A DNA stretch of 10,676 nt from Clostridiales bacterium (GCA_003516765.1 DPCD01000058.1:4705-15380), one strand, 5' to 3'. Positions 1 through 7,225 are shown, counted from the first letter of the stretch. Translations and numbers: made by a program. The notes: generated from the sequence alone by a model not told the origin.

Positions 1-1
1 A

Positions 2-35
2 GTGTGAAAGAAACCCATCAGGGGTGTCTTTCGCG
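2..35. repeat. imperfect hairpin at left edge
   Basis: Bases 6-16 pair with 22-32 as an 11-bp stem with one mismatch (A12/G26) and a 5-base loop, with weak G-U extension outward. Read on the minus strand, the CCC/GGG core is followed by TTTCTTTC, so it could be a weak terminator of something left of the window. No gene is visible beside it. Confidence 0.4.
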
Positions 36-45
36 TTCAATCAAC

Positions 46-79
46 CAGTTTTTCAAACTTAAAAAAGTTTGAAAAACTG
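46..79. repeat. perfect 15-bp inverted repeat (hairpin 1 of 3)
   Basis: Bases 46-60 are the exact reverse complement of 65-79, with an AAAA loop. The arm is AT-rich (CAGTTTTTCAAACTT) and lacks the GC-rich core of a normal intrinsic terminator. It is followed after three bases by a second and then directly by a third perfect palindrome. The three together look like an intergenic repeat unit. Confidence 0.7.
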
Positions 80-81
80 TC

Positions 82-114
82 TCCGCGTGTCAAAAAGACT
101 TTTTGACACGCGGA
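82..114. repeat. perfect 16-bp inverted repeat (hairpin 2 of 3)
   Basis: Bases 82-97 are the reverse complement of 99-114 around a single central base (98). In RNA the inner pairs would open to give a small loop. The arm combines a GC-rich base (TCCGCGTGTC) with an A-tract. It shares its last base with the next hairpin. Confidence 0.7.
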
Positions 115-145
115 AAAGCCGCATTCCGGTCGGAATGCGGCTTTT
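114..145. terminator. bidirectional intrinsic terminator downstream of galK
   Basis: Bases 114-128 pair perfectly with 131-145 around a GT loop. The stem has a GC-rich core (GCCGCATTCCG) flanked by AAAA on one side and TTTT on the other, so it can work as a terminator in both directions. On the minus strand it lies about 25 bases after the galK stop codon. Confidence 0.75.
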
Positions 146-170
146 GTATTGCGTGGGGGGGGAGAAACGC

Positions 171-1283
171 TCAGTCCATGATTTTCAGCGCGTGGCAGGA
201 GCCTTCGCCAAGCGCCTGCTCGACGCCCGCCTTGAACTCTGCAAAACGGTCATTGGGGACAAAAGCAAGCGCGGTGCCAGCGAAGCCGCCGCCGTGAACT
301 CTCACGGCGCCCTCGCCGTTTAAGAGCTTCTTGCACAGCGCGAGCGTAAACGCCATTTCCTGATGCTTTGCCGCGCCGAGCGCGGTCACATTCTGAAGCT
401 TCAGCCACGACGAACGACCCGAGTCGTTGACATAGGTCAGGAAGGCGCTGAAATTGTCGTTGTGCAGCGCGCGGACCTGGAACTTAACGCGCTGGTTTTC
501 CTCGAAGAAGTGCATCGCGCGCAGTACGGCGCGGTCGCCGCAGCTTTCGCGCAGGGAGGGAAGGGAGGCATAGAACGCCTGCTCGTCGACGTCGTTGAGG
601 ACCTCTTTGCCGAAGAACGCCGCAACCTGCTTCATCTCTGTCGGAATGGCGGCATACTCGTCGGTGAGGTCTGCGTGGCTGGCATGGGAGTCGATGATGC
701 ACAGGGTGTGACCGCAGTGGGAAAAGTCAAAGTCGACCTTTTCCACAATCGGCGCTCTGGGGTCTGCAAAGTCGATAAAGACCAGACCTCCGACAGACGA
801 CGCCATCTGGTCCATCAGACCCGAGGGCTTCCCGAAGTAGACGTTTTCGGCGTACTGCCCGATCTGGGCAATTTCGATGGCAGAGAGCTTATTTTCAAAG
901 AACAGACCGTTGAGGATTCTGCCGATCAGAACCTCGAAAGCGGCGGAGCTGGAAAGACCAGAGCCGGGGAGAACTGTGGAGCGGACCTTCGCGTCGAAGC
1001 CGCAGAGCTTACAGCCGCGTGCCTGGAATGCTGCGGCAACGCCGCGCACAAGAGCGGCGGTCGTATTCTTTTCGGATTCATGGACCGACAGATCGTCCAG
1101 ATCGACCGTAACGGGTGCGAAGCCTTCGGAGTCAATGAGAATCAGGTGCGTGCCGTTGAGGCGGACCTCGGCTTCCGTCTGCATGTCAACAGCTGCGGCA
1201 AGCACGCAGCCGTGCTGATGGTCGGTATGGTTGCCGCTGATTTCGGTGCGGCCGGGTGCGGAAAAGTGATAAAGCTGTTCCAT
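171..1283 (-). CDS. galK: galactokinase (GHMP kinase family)
   Basis: This 370-residue protein is predicted to phosphorylate galactose to galactose-1-phosphate with ATP in the cytoplasm, the entry step of the Leloir pathway. Visible motifs are APGRTEISGNHTDHQHG (residues 9-25, sugar-binding signature), the ATP loop PGSGLSSSAA (106-115), GLMDQMASS containing the likely catalytic Asp158, and the third GHMP motif HGGGFAGT (330-337). Length is close to the usual 380-390. The start is set by GGAGG seven bases before the ATG at 1283; another ATG lies directly upstream at 1286, and the frame stays open to 1325 with no better ribosome site. The usual GEHTDY motif reads GNHTDH here, so the Glu that contacts the sugar in known galactokinases is Asn18. 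That leaves some doubt about the exact sugar. No other Leloir gene is in the window; the gene appears to be transcribed alone. Confidence 0.9.
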   Translation of the reverse strand: MEQLYHFSAPGRTEISGNHTDHQHGCVLAAAVDMQTEAEVRLNGTHLILIDSEGFAPVTVDLDDLSVHESEKNTTAALVRGVAAAFQARGCKLCGFDAKVRSTVLPGSGLSSSAAFEVLIGRILNGLFFENKLSAIEIAQIGQYAENVYFGKPSGLMDQMASSVGGLVFIDFADPRAPIVEKVDFDFSHCGHTLCIIDSHASHADLTDEYAAIPTEMKQVAAFFGKEVLNDVDEQAFYASLPSLRESCGDRAVLRAMHFFEENQRVKFQVRALHNDNFSAFLTYVNDSGRSSWLKLQNVTALGAAKHQEMAFTLALCKKLLNGEGAVRVHGGGFAGTALAFVPNDRFAEFKAGVEQALGEGSCHALKIMD

Positions 1284-1353
1284 CATAATACCTCCGTTTC
1301 CCCCGGAAGTGCGCGGGCAGCGCAATTCCCGGAAGAATGTTTATCTCCCGGAC

Positions 1354-1382
1354 ATTATAATACGTATGGACCGGCATGGCAA
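1354..1382 (-). promoter_or_regulatory. galK promoter
   Basis: On the minus strand TTGCCA (1377-1382; five of six matches to TTGACA) is followed after 17 bases by a perfect TATAAT (1354-1359). Transcription would start near 1347, giving a leader of about 60 bases. That leader contains two direct copies of CTTCCGGG (plus-strand 1302-1309 and 1328-1335), whose meaning is unknown. No Pho-type repeats are present, unlike the neighbouring HAD gene. Confidence 0.75.
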
Positions 1383-1468
1383 GTTTTGTGCCTGTAAAAA
1401 ACGTTGGATTGCGTGGATTTCGGTAATCTTCCACAAAAAGAGCCCGCAAAAAAGCTGCCTGGACATAC

Positions 1469-1504
1469 AAAAACACGCCTGCAGGCGCATTGCCGCAGGC
1501 TTTT
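1469..1504 (-). terminator. intrinsic terminator of the HAD phosphatase gene
   Basis: GCCTGC (1477-1482) pairs with GCAGGC (1495-1500), and GGC/GCC continue the stem inward past one bulged A, with a GCATT loop. On the minus strand the stem is followed by GTGTTTTTG. It lies about 35 bases after the stop codon of the HAD gene. A TTTT run on the plus-strand side would allow weak function in the other direction. Confidence 0.7.
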
Positions 1505-1535
1505 CCATGGATTATGTATCTGTGGTTTGTTTGGG

Positions 1536-2375
1536 TTACTTTGCAGGCACATCCGGAATATCGCCGACGCCATTGAGAACCAGCTGTGGGCGATACGGGA
1601 ACTTCTTGATATCCGCGCGGTCGGTCACACCGGAGAGAACCAGCGCGGTGTAAAGACCCGTTTCAATGCCGGCTACCATGTCGGTGTCCATGCGGTCGCC
1701 GATCATGACGGCGTCTTCCGAGTGTACGCCCAGAATCCGGAGCCCGGTGCGCATCATCAGGGGATTGGGCTTTCCGACAAAGTAGGCGGTCTGTCCGGTC
1801 GCCATTTCAATCGGCGCGATCATTGCCCGGCACGCCGGAATGATGCCGTCTTCGGCAGGACCCGTGAGGTCGCTGTTCGTGCCGATGAGCTTTGCACCCT
1901 TGAGCACCAGCCGCACTGCCTTGAGAATGTTTTCGTAGTTGTAGGAATTGCCCTCGCCGATGATCACGTAGTCGGGGTCGACATCGTTCATCGTGATGCC
2001 CTCGTCGTGAAGCGCCATGATCAGCCCCGCGCCGCCGATGACGTATGCGCTGCATCCGGGCGCCTGAGAGCTGATGAATCTTGCTGTTGCGAGCGCACTC
2101 GTGTAGAAGTGGCTTTCATCGACGGTAAGTCCCATGCGCCCCAGCTTCTGCTGCAGCTCCTTCGGAGAGCGCTCCGACGAGTTGGTCAGAAACAGGAAGT
2201 GCTTGTTTTCCCGGTACAGCCAGTCGACAAATTCCTTGACTCCCGGCAGCAGCCGGTTTCCGTGGTAGATCACGCCGTCCATATCGCAGATGAAGCCCTG
2301 CTTGGCGCGCAGCGTCTCAAGTCCGCTCTGTAAAAGTTCCTTGCTTTCCATATTGTTTGTGTTATTCGTATCCAT
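1536..2375 (-). CDS. HAD-IIA family (NagD-like) sugar-phosphate phosphatase
   Basis: This 279-residue soluble protein has all four HAD motifs. Motif I is DMDGVIYHG (31-39; nucleophile Asp31 and acid/base Asp33), motif II is TNSS (64-67), motif III has Lys202 in VGKPNPLM, and motif IV is GDRMDTD (226-232). The cap between motifs II and III is of the C2 type, as in NagD and p-nitrophenyl-phosphatase-like proteins. Such enzymes hydrolyse phosphate from small metabolites (sugar or nucleoside monophosphates, phosphoglycolate); the substrate cannot be read from sequence. The start at 2375 is supported by AGGAGG six bases upstream. The first eight residues are Asn/Thr-rich and may be a disordered tail. 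The gene follows the phosphate operon but is separated from it by a strong terminator. It has its own upstream Pho-like repeats, so a role in recovering phosphate during starvation is a reasonable inference. Confidence 0.88.
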   Translation of the reverse strand: MDTNNTNNMESKELLQSGLETLRAKQGFICDMDGVIYHGNRLLPGVKEFVDWLYRENKHFLFLTNSSERSPKELQQKLGRMGLTVDESHFYTSALATARFISSQAPGCSAYVIGGAGLIMALHDEGITMNDVDPDYVIIGEGNSYNYENILKAVRLVLKGAKLIGTNSDLTGPAEDGIIPACRAMIAPIEMATGQTAYFVGKPNPLMMRTGLRILGVHSEDAVMIGDRMDTDMVAGIETGLYTALVLSGVTDRADIKKFPYRPQLVLNGVGDIPDVPAK

Positions 2376-2429
2376 ATCATTCCTCCTTTTGTTTTTTTTT
2401 CTTAAGTTTTGTTTCTCTTTACAGTCTGT

Positions 2430-2485
2430 ATCATAACAGGGAATTGTAAAACAGGAAAGCAGAACTTTGTAAAATCCGCGTAAAA
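2430..2485 (-). promoter_or_regulatory. putative Pho-box promoter of the HAD phosphatase gene
   Basis: On the minus strand, TTTTACG (2479-2485), TTTTACA (2468-2474; 11-base period) and TTTTACA (2445-2451; a further 23 bases) are followed after 9 bases by TATGAT (2430-2435), a good -10. The -35 position is poor, as expected for an activated promoter. The same repeats with the same spacings lie before pstS. Eleven-base direct repeats of this type are the usual format of sites for PhoB/PhoP regulators. The assignment is by pattern and context only. Confidence 0.65.
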
Positions 2486-2489
2486 TCGC

Positions 2490-2526
2490 AAAAAAACCTG
2501 CGGACCGTGATTTTACGGTCCGCAGG
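2490..2526 (-). terminator. terminator of the pst-pho operon (after phoR)
   Basis: Bases 2497-2508 pair perfectly with 2515-2526 (12 bp, core CCTGCGGACCGT, 6-base loop). On the minus strand the stem is followed at once by seven T residues (2490-2496). It begins about 22 bases after the phoR stop. The T-tract runs into the Pho-like repeats of the next gene with only four bases between. Confidence 0.88.
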
Positions 2527-2548
2527 ATGCACTTTACAAAGAGAAAAC

Positions 2549-4207
2549 TCAGCGGGGGAGCGGAAGTGTGACGCGGATTTCCGTGCCGCTGCCGACCTGG
2601 CTTTCCAGCTCGACCTTGCCGCCGTGGTACATGGCGGCGTGCTTGACGATGGAAAGCCCCAGCCCGGTGCCGCCGGAGGCTTTGGAGTGGCTTTTGTCGA
2701 CGCGGTAGAAACGCTCAAAGATCCGGCTCTGGTGTTCGGGCGCGATGCCGATGCCGGTGTCAAGGACCGAGACGACGGCGTCCTGCGCGCGGCTTTCGAC
2801 GTGGATGCGCACGCTTCCGCCGGGGCGGTTATACTTGATGGCGTTGTCGCAGAGGTTGTAAAGCATCTCGTATAGCAGCCGGCGTACGCCAAACACGACG
2901 GCGGTCTGACCGTCGACGCTGATGGTAAGCGAGCGCTTGTCTGCCGCCGGACGAAGGTCCTCTGCGACCTCTCCTGCCAGAGACAGAAGCTCCACATTTT
3001 CCTTCGGCATCTCTACGCCCTCGTCGAGCTGGGACAGGCGGATGATGTCTGCAATCAGCGCGACGAGACGCTGCGCCTCGGTGCGGATGTGCCCGATGAA
3101 GCGCGGCATATCCTCGGGCTTGACCATGCCGTTTTCAATCAGCTCGGCGCTGCCGATGATGCCCTGCAGCGGCGTTTTGAGCTCGTGCGATACATTTGCC
3201 GTAAACTCACGACGCGCCTGCTCGGCGGTTTCGCGCTCGGTGATGTCAAAGCACAGAAGCACCGCGCCGATGGTCTCGCCGCCGGAGTCGATGCGGCTGA
3301 TGTCAAACTGATAGATACGCCCGGAAAGCTCGGCGCGCGTTTCGCTGTGTCCGGCGTCCTTCGCTTGGGCGATTGCCTGCGTAACGTCGAGACTCCGGTC
3401 GAGCGTGAGAAAATCCTGCCCTACGCAGCTGTCTTCCGCGCCGAAGAGCTTTCTGGCAGCGGGGTTGATGCTCAGAACCGCGCCCTTGTTGTCAAGCAAG
3501 ACAAGCCCCTCGGGCATGCTCTGTGTGATGTGGGTGAATTCGTCGGTTTTGCGCTGCAGCTCCAGAAGCTGATCGTCAATCTGGCGGTGCTGGCGCTCGA
3601 TGCGGCGCAGAAGGGGCGCGACCTCATCGTAGGCGTTTGCATCGAGCGGGTGGTCCAGATCGATGGCGTTGAGCGGCTCGACGATGCGGCGGGCAAGGCG
3701 CCGGGCAAGAAGCGCGCTGAGAATTACGGCGGCAAGCGCAACAACCAGAACCGGCTGGAGCATGCCCAGAAGCAGGACCGCCAGCGTCTGGCGCAGAACG
3801 CTGATGCGAAGCACTGTGCCGTCCGGCAGGCGCTTTGCCACGTAGATCGTCTTTTCCAGAAGCGTCTGAGAATAGCGAGAGCTTTCGCCTTCGCCGGTGG
3901 CTAACGCCTGCTGGACTTCTTCGCGCGAGGCGTGGTTTTCCATGGACGCGGCGTCTGCCTGCGTGTCATAAAGCACCGTGCCGTCGGCGGCAATCCACGT
4001 CAGGCGGTACTGGCTGGACGAGAGCGTATCGAGGTAGTCTTCGCCGCTCTGCGATACGCCGGAAGCGGCAAACGTCAGTTCGTCGCGCAGCGCCTGCGAC
4101 TGCAGACCCGTAAAATAATCGTACAGGCAGCCCATAATCAGAAGCAGGCTTGCCAGCAGCGCGCACACGGCGACAAGAACAATCGAGCGGAAGATTTTTT
4201 TCGTCAT
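2549..4207 (-). CDS. phoR: phosphate-responsive sensor histidine kinase PhoR
   Basis: This 552-residue membrane kinase is predicted to autophosphorylate and pass the phosphate to PhoB, and to act as its phosphatase when phosphate is plentiful. Order of parts: transmembrane helix 1 (about 7-28), extracellular sensor segment (about 30-138), helix 2 (about 141-168), a HAMP-like linker, a PAS domain (about 222-325), then the kinase core. The H-box is FTANVSHELKTPL with His341. The N-box is NLCDNAIKYN with Asn455. G1 is DTGIGIAP (483-490), the F-box is FERFYRVDKSHS, and G2 is GTGLGLS (513-519). GGAGG lies seven bases before the ATG. The start codon overlaps the phoB stop by four bases (ATGA), which suggests translational coupling. 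It is the last gene of the operon. The PAS domain between HAMP and kinase is typical of full-length Gram-positive PhoR. Confidence 0.93.
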   Translation of the reverse strand: MTKKIFRSIVLVAVCALLASLLLIMGCLYDYFTGLQSQALRDELTFAASGVSQSGEDYLDTLSSSQYRLTWIAADGTVLYDTQADAASMENHASREEVQQALATGEGESSRYSQTLLEKTIYVAKRLPDGTVLRISVLRQTLAVLLLGMLQPVLVVALAAVILSALLARRLARRIVEPLNAIDLDHPLDANAYDEVAPLLRRIERQHRQIDDQLLELQRKTDEFTHITQSMPEGLVLLDNKGAVLSINPAARKLFGAEDSCVGQDFLTLDRSLDVTQAIAQAKDAGHSETRAELSGRIYQFDISRIDSGGETIGAVLLCFDITERETAEQARREFTANVSHELKTPLQGIIGSAELIENGMVKPEDMPRFIGHIRTEAQRLVALIADIIRLSQLDEGVEMPKENVELLSLAGEVAEDLRPAADKRSLTISVDGQTAVVFGVRRLLYEMLYNLCDNAIKYNRPGGSVRIHVESRAQDAVVSVLDTGIGIAPEHQSRIFERFYRVDKSHSKASGGTGLGLSIVKHAAMYHGGKVELESQVGSGTEIRVTLPLPR

Positions 4208-4878
4208 TTCGAAGCCTCCAATCGGTAGCCGACGCCGCGCACCGTGCCGATTTGTTCGCCGCAGGCGCCGAGCTTCTGCCGCAGCGTGCGGATGTGCATG
4301 TCGATGGTGCGCGTTTCGCCGTAATAATCGGTGCCCCAGACCTTTTCCATGAGCTGGTCGCGGGTGAACGCCATGCCGGGATGCTGCAGAAACAGCCGCA
4401 GCAGCTCGTATTCCTTATAGGTCAGCTCCACGCGCGCACCGTTCGCGGTGACAATGTGCTCGTCGGGGTTCAGGCTGATACCGCCGCTTTGCAGCAGGGA
4501 AGACGCCTTCTGCGGCTGGCAGCGGCGCAGCACCGCTTTGACACAGGAGACCAGCTCCATGACGCCGAAGGGCTTGACGAGATAGTAGTCCGCGCCGAGA
4601 TCCAGCCCCTGAATCTTGTCATATTCCGCACCCTTCGCCGTCGCCATGACGACGGGGATGGCAGAAAAGGCGGACGAAGACTTCATGCGCCGCAGAAGCT
4701 CGATGCCGTCGAGCCCCGGCAGCATCACGTCGAGAATGACAAGCTCGGGCGCTTCTTTCTGAAGCGCGTCCCAGAAGACCTGCCCGTCTTCAAAGCCCTT
4801 TGCCTCGAAGCCGGTTGACTGCAGGGCGTAAACCTCAATGTCGCGGATGCTGGCGTCGTCTTCCACGCACCAGATCAT
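4204..4878 (-). CDS. phoB: PhoB/PhoP-type response regulator (OmpR family)
   Basis: This 224-residue DNA-binding regulator is the partner of the adjacent PhoR. The receiver domain (about 1-118) shows the acidic pocket EDD (6-8), phosphoacceptor Asp50 in VILDVMLPGLDG, Thr80 and Lys102 in LVKPF. The C-terminal winged-helix domain (about 128-223) has LTYKEYELLRLF, the recognition region RTIDMHIRTLRQKLG and the wing signature TVRGVGYRLE. Phosphorylated protein would bind Pho boxes such as those before pstS and the HAD gene. The start has AGGAGG seven bases upstream, and its ATG overlaps the phoU stop by four bases. The receiver starts unusually close to the N terminus (MIWCVEDD), so there is no room for a longer form. 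Naming as PhoB rather than PhoP is convention. Confidence 0.93.
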   Translation of the reverse strand: MIWCVEDDASIRDIEVYALQSTGFEAKGFEDGQVFWDALQKEAPELVILDVMLPGLDGIELLRRMKSSSAFSAIPVVMATAKGAEYDKIQGLDLGADYYLVKPFGVMELVSCVKAVLRRCQPQKASSLLQSGGISLNPDEHIVTANGARVELTYKEYELLRLFLQHPGMAFTRDQLMEKVWGTDYYGETRTIDMHIRTLRQKLGACGEQIGTVRGVGYRLEASK

Positions 4879-5528
4879 GTTGCTCCCTCCTCATGTACGC
4901 CGGTCACCGAGAAAATGACCCATTGGGCAATGTTCACGGCGTGGTCGGCGATGCGTTCAAAGTATTTGGCAATCATCAGGCAGTCGAGGAAATATGCTCC
5001 GTCTGCCGGGTTCTCGGAAATTTTCGTAATGAGCGACTGCTTGATGTCGGAAAAATAGCGGTCGACCGTATCGTCCGAGCGCACAACCTGCGTGGCAAGG
5101 TGTGTGTCGCGCTTGACAAAGGCATCGACGCTGTTTGTAACCATCGTGATGGCGGCGCGCGCCATCTGCTGCAGAAGCCCGTTGTGTTCACTGGGTCTTC
5201 CATCGAGAAAGAGAACAATCTCGGCGATGTCTTCCGCCTGGTCTCCGATGCGCTCCATGTCGGTGATCATTTTTAATGCGGCGGAAATCTGGCGCAGGTC
5301 GCGCGCGACGGGCTGCTGCTGGAGCAAAAGCCGCAGGCAGAGCGTTTCAATGGTGCGCTCTTTCTGATCGATCTGCGTGTCGAGCGGCGCGACCTTCTTT
5401 GCAAGCGCGCGGTCGCCCTCGTCGAGCGCCTTTGCCGCGAGGGCAATGACTTCCTCGCACAAAGCGCCCATGCGGATCATTTCACTGTTCAGCTCATTGA
5501 GCTGTTCGTCAAACCGGTTTCTCATCAT
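4875..5528 (-). CDS. phoU: phosphate signalling protein PhoU
   Basis: This 217-residue all-helical cytoplasmic protein is made of two PhoU repeats. Each repeat shows its metal-binding E-R-I-x-D motif: MERIGDQAEDIAE (91-103) and FERIADHAVNIAQ (190-202). PhoU links the PstSCAB transporter to PhoR and restrains both the Pho response and phosphate uptake when phosphate is sufficient. Length is normal for the family. The ATG at 5528 overlaps the pstB stop by four bases; a second ATG follows directly at 5525, and GGGGAGG upstream (GGAGG at 5534-5538) suits either. With phoB and phoR it forms a block whose stops and starts overlap, so the signalling proteins are probably made in coupled amounts. Confidence 0.93.
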   Translation of the reverse strand: MMRNRFDEQLNELNSEMIRMGALCEEVIALAAKALDEGDRALAKKVAPLDTQIDQKERTIETLCLRLLLQQQPVARDLRQISAALKMITDMERIGDQAEDIAEIVLFLDGRPSEHNGLLQQMARAAITMVTNSVDAFVKRDTHLATQVVRSDDTVDRYFSDIKQSLITKISENPADGAYFLDCLMIAKYFERIADHAVNIAQWVIFSVTGVHEEGAT

Positions 5529-6280
5529 CCGAACCTCCCCGTGATGTAGTCCTCGGTGCGTTTGTCCTGCGGCTGGGAGAAAATCTTCTCGGTCTGCCCG
5601 ACCTCAACCAGCTCGCCGAGGAGGAAAAATGCGGTATTGTCTGAAATACGGACCGCCTGCTGCATGTTGTGGGTGACAATGACAATGGTGTACTGCTCGC
5701 GCAGCTGCATGGCAAGGTCCTCGATGCGGGAGGTGGAGATGGGGTCGAGCGCGCTGGTCGGCTCGTCCATGAGAAGCACCTTCGGCTTTACCGCAAGCGC
5801 CCGCGCGATGCACAGCCGCTGCTGCTGCCCGCCGGAAAGACCGAGCGCGTTTTTCTTGAGCCGGTCTTTGACCTCGTCCCAGATTGCAGCGCCGCGCAGG
5901 GACTGCTCAACGATTTCGTCGAGCTTTGCCTTGTTTTTGATGCCGTGCGTTCTCGGACCGTAGGCGATGTTGTCGTAGATGCTCATGGGGAAGGGGTTCG
6001 GCTTCTGGAAGACCATGCCGATTGAGCGGCGCAGTTCGTTCACATCCGTCGAAGGGTCGTAGATGTTGGCGCCCTCGTAGGTCACGGAGCCGGTGATTTT
6101 CACGCCGTCAATCAGATCGTTCATCCGGTTGAGCGTTTTCAGAAACGTGGATTTGCCGCAGCCCGACGGACCGATGAGCGCGGTGATGCTTTTTTCGGGA
6201 ATGTCGATGCTGATATCGTGCAGCGCCTGATGCGCGCCGTACCAGAGGTTCAGCGATTGCGCAGATAAAATAGCTGGCAT
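5525..6280 (-). CDS. pstB: phosphate ABC transporter ATP-binding protein PstB
   Basis: This 251-residue ATPase powers high-affinity phosphate import with PstA and PstC. Walker A is GPSGCGKST (37-45), the Q-loop Gln is residue 92 in MVFQKPNPFPMSIYDN (a PstB hallmark), the signature is LSGGQQQR (148-155), Walker B is VLLMDE (168-173), and the switch His is residue 204 in VTHN. The C-terminal stretch with EDYITGRFG is also typical of PstB. The ribosome site is modest (AAGGA, seven bases before ATG). An 80-base gap separates it from pstA, the second-largest spacing inside the operon, with a small GGCGC/GCGCC stem around the pstA stop. No convincing separate promoter was seen in this gap. Confidence 0.95.
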   Translation of the reverse strand: MPAILSAQSLNLWYGAHQALHDISIDIPEKSITALIGPSGCGKSTFLKTLNRMNDLIDGVKITGSVTYEGANIYDPSTDVNELRRSIGMVFQKPNPFPMSIYDNIAYGPRTHGIKNKAKLDEIVEQSLRGAAIWDEVKDRLKKNALGLSGGQQQRLCIARALAVKPKVLLMDEPTSALDPISTSRIEDLAMQLREQYTIVIVTHNMQQAVRISDNTAFFLLGELVEVGQTEKIFSQPQDKRTEDYITGRFG

Positions 6281-6360
6281 ATTGCGTTCCTTTCTTCTAT
6301 TATGTCAAAAATCTGCCGTCATGGCAAGAGCGGCGGAAAAGATATCGGAATTTGCGGCGC

Positions 6361-7224
6361 TTACTGCGCCTTTTTCTTCTGGAAGTGACGCGAGACAAGC
6401 TCGGCGGCGAGGTGGATGATGAGCGCCAGGACCATCAGAATTGCCGCGATGGCAAAGGCAACGTCAAACTCGCCCTCTTCTTTGGCGTAGACATAGAGCG
6501 CGACGGTGAGCGTTGCGCCGGGGCTGGAGAGCCCGTCGAAAATGCCGTGCAGCGCGTGGGCAAAGCCGGCGGTGAACAGCAGCGCGGCAGACTCGCCCAG
6601 AATGCGCCCGATGCTCAGAATGCAGCCGGTGATGACGCCGTCGATGCAGCCGGGAAGCACCACCGTGCGCACCACGCGCCATTTGCCTGCGCCGAGCCCG
6701 AACGCGCCCTCGCGGTAGCTCTGGAGGACCGTTTTGAGACTCTCCTGCGTTGTGCGCAGGATGGTGGGAAGGTTCATGATCGCAAGCGTCAGCGCGCCGG
6801 CAAGAAGAGATGTTCCCATGCCGAGCACCTCGCAGAACACCAGCATGCCGACCAGACCGTAAATGATCGACGGAATACCGGAGAGCGTTTCGGCGGCATA
6901 TTCCATGACGGCGACGAGCTTCTTGTTTTTGGCGTATTCGGTGAGGTAGATTGCCGCGCCCACGCCGAGCGGCAGGACGATGACGATGGTCGCCAGGACG
7001 ATATAGAGTGTGTTCATCAGATCCGGCAGAATGCCGATGCGATCGGACAGATAGCTCGGGGAGGTGGAAAGAAGCTCCCAGCTGATGTTGGGGATGCCCT
7101 TGATGAGAACGTAGCCCATCAGAAACAGCACCAGAGCGCCTGTCAGACCCGAGCAGAGATACATGAGCGCCTTCATGCAGGAAATCCAGATTTTGCGGGA
7201 GGAGGAAAGCGCGGAACCCTTCAT
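6361..7224 (-). CDS. pstA: phosphate ABC transporter permease PstA
   Basis: This 287-residue inner-membrane permease forms the phosphate channel with PstC. About six hydrophobic segments are visible. The first starts near residue 18, and the last runs from about 256 to 276. The cytoplasmic EAA loop that docks on PstB lies at about 172-192 (EGAFGLGAGKWRVVRTVVLP). The stretch LSGIPSIIYGLVGM (114-127) is shared with PstC, as expected for the two related subunits. The start has AGGAGG six bases upstream. Only one base separates the pstC stop from this ATG, so the two permeases are probably coupled in translation. The Lys-rich C-terminus (KKKAQ) would face the cytoplasm. Confidence 0.94.
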   Translation of the reverse strand: MKGSALSSSRKIWISCMKALMYLCSGLTGALVLFLMGYVLIKGIPNISWELLSTSPSYLSDRIGILPDLMNTLYIVLATIVIVLPLGVGAAIYLTEYAKNKKLVAVMEYAAETLSGIPSIIYGLVGMLVFCEVLGMGTSLLAGALTLAIMNLPTILRTTQESLKTVLQSYREGAFGLGAGKWRVVRTVVLPGCIDGVITGCILSIGRILGESAALLFTAGFAHALHGIFDGLSSPGATLTVALYVYAKEEGEFDVAFAIAAILMVLALIIHLAAELVSRHFQKKKAQ

Positions 7225-7225
7225 A

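Noticed and set aside
69..323. Plus-strand open frame starting in the hairpin region
   Set aside because: It begins inside hairpins 1-3 and continues antisense to the end of galK; no sign of coding.
363..1397. 344-codon plus-strand open frame opposite galK
   Set aside because: It is antisense to a gene with clear GHMP kinase motifs, has no ribosome site and shows no recognisable domain. Long antisense frames are common opposite GC-rich genes.
1404..2333. 309-codon plus-strand open frame opposite the HAD gene
   Set aside because: Antisense shadow of a gene with all four HAD motifs. The product is rich in Arg, His, Val and Gly and resembles no family.
6281..6360. Possible internal promoter between pstA and pstB (TTGACA-like at about 6302-6307 on the minus strand)
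   Set aside because: With correct spacing the -10 would fall on the pstB start codon and does not match consensus.
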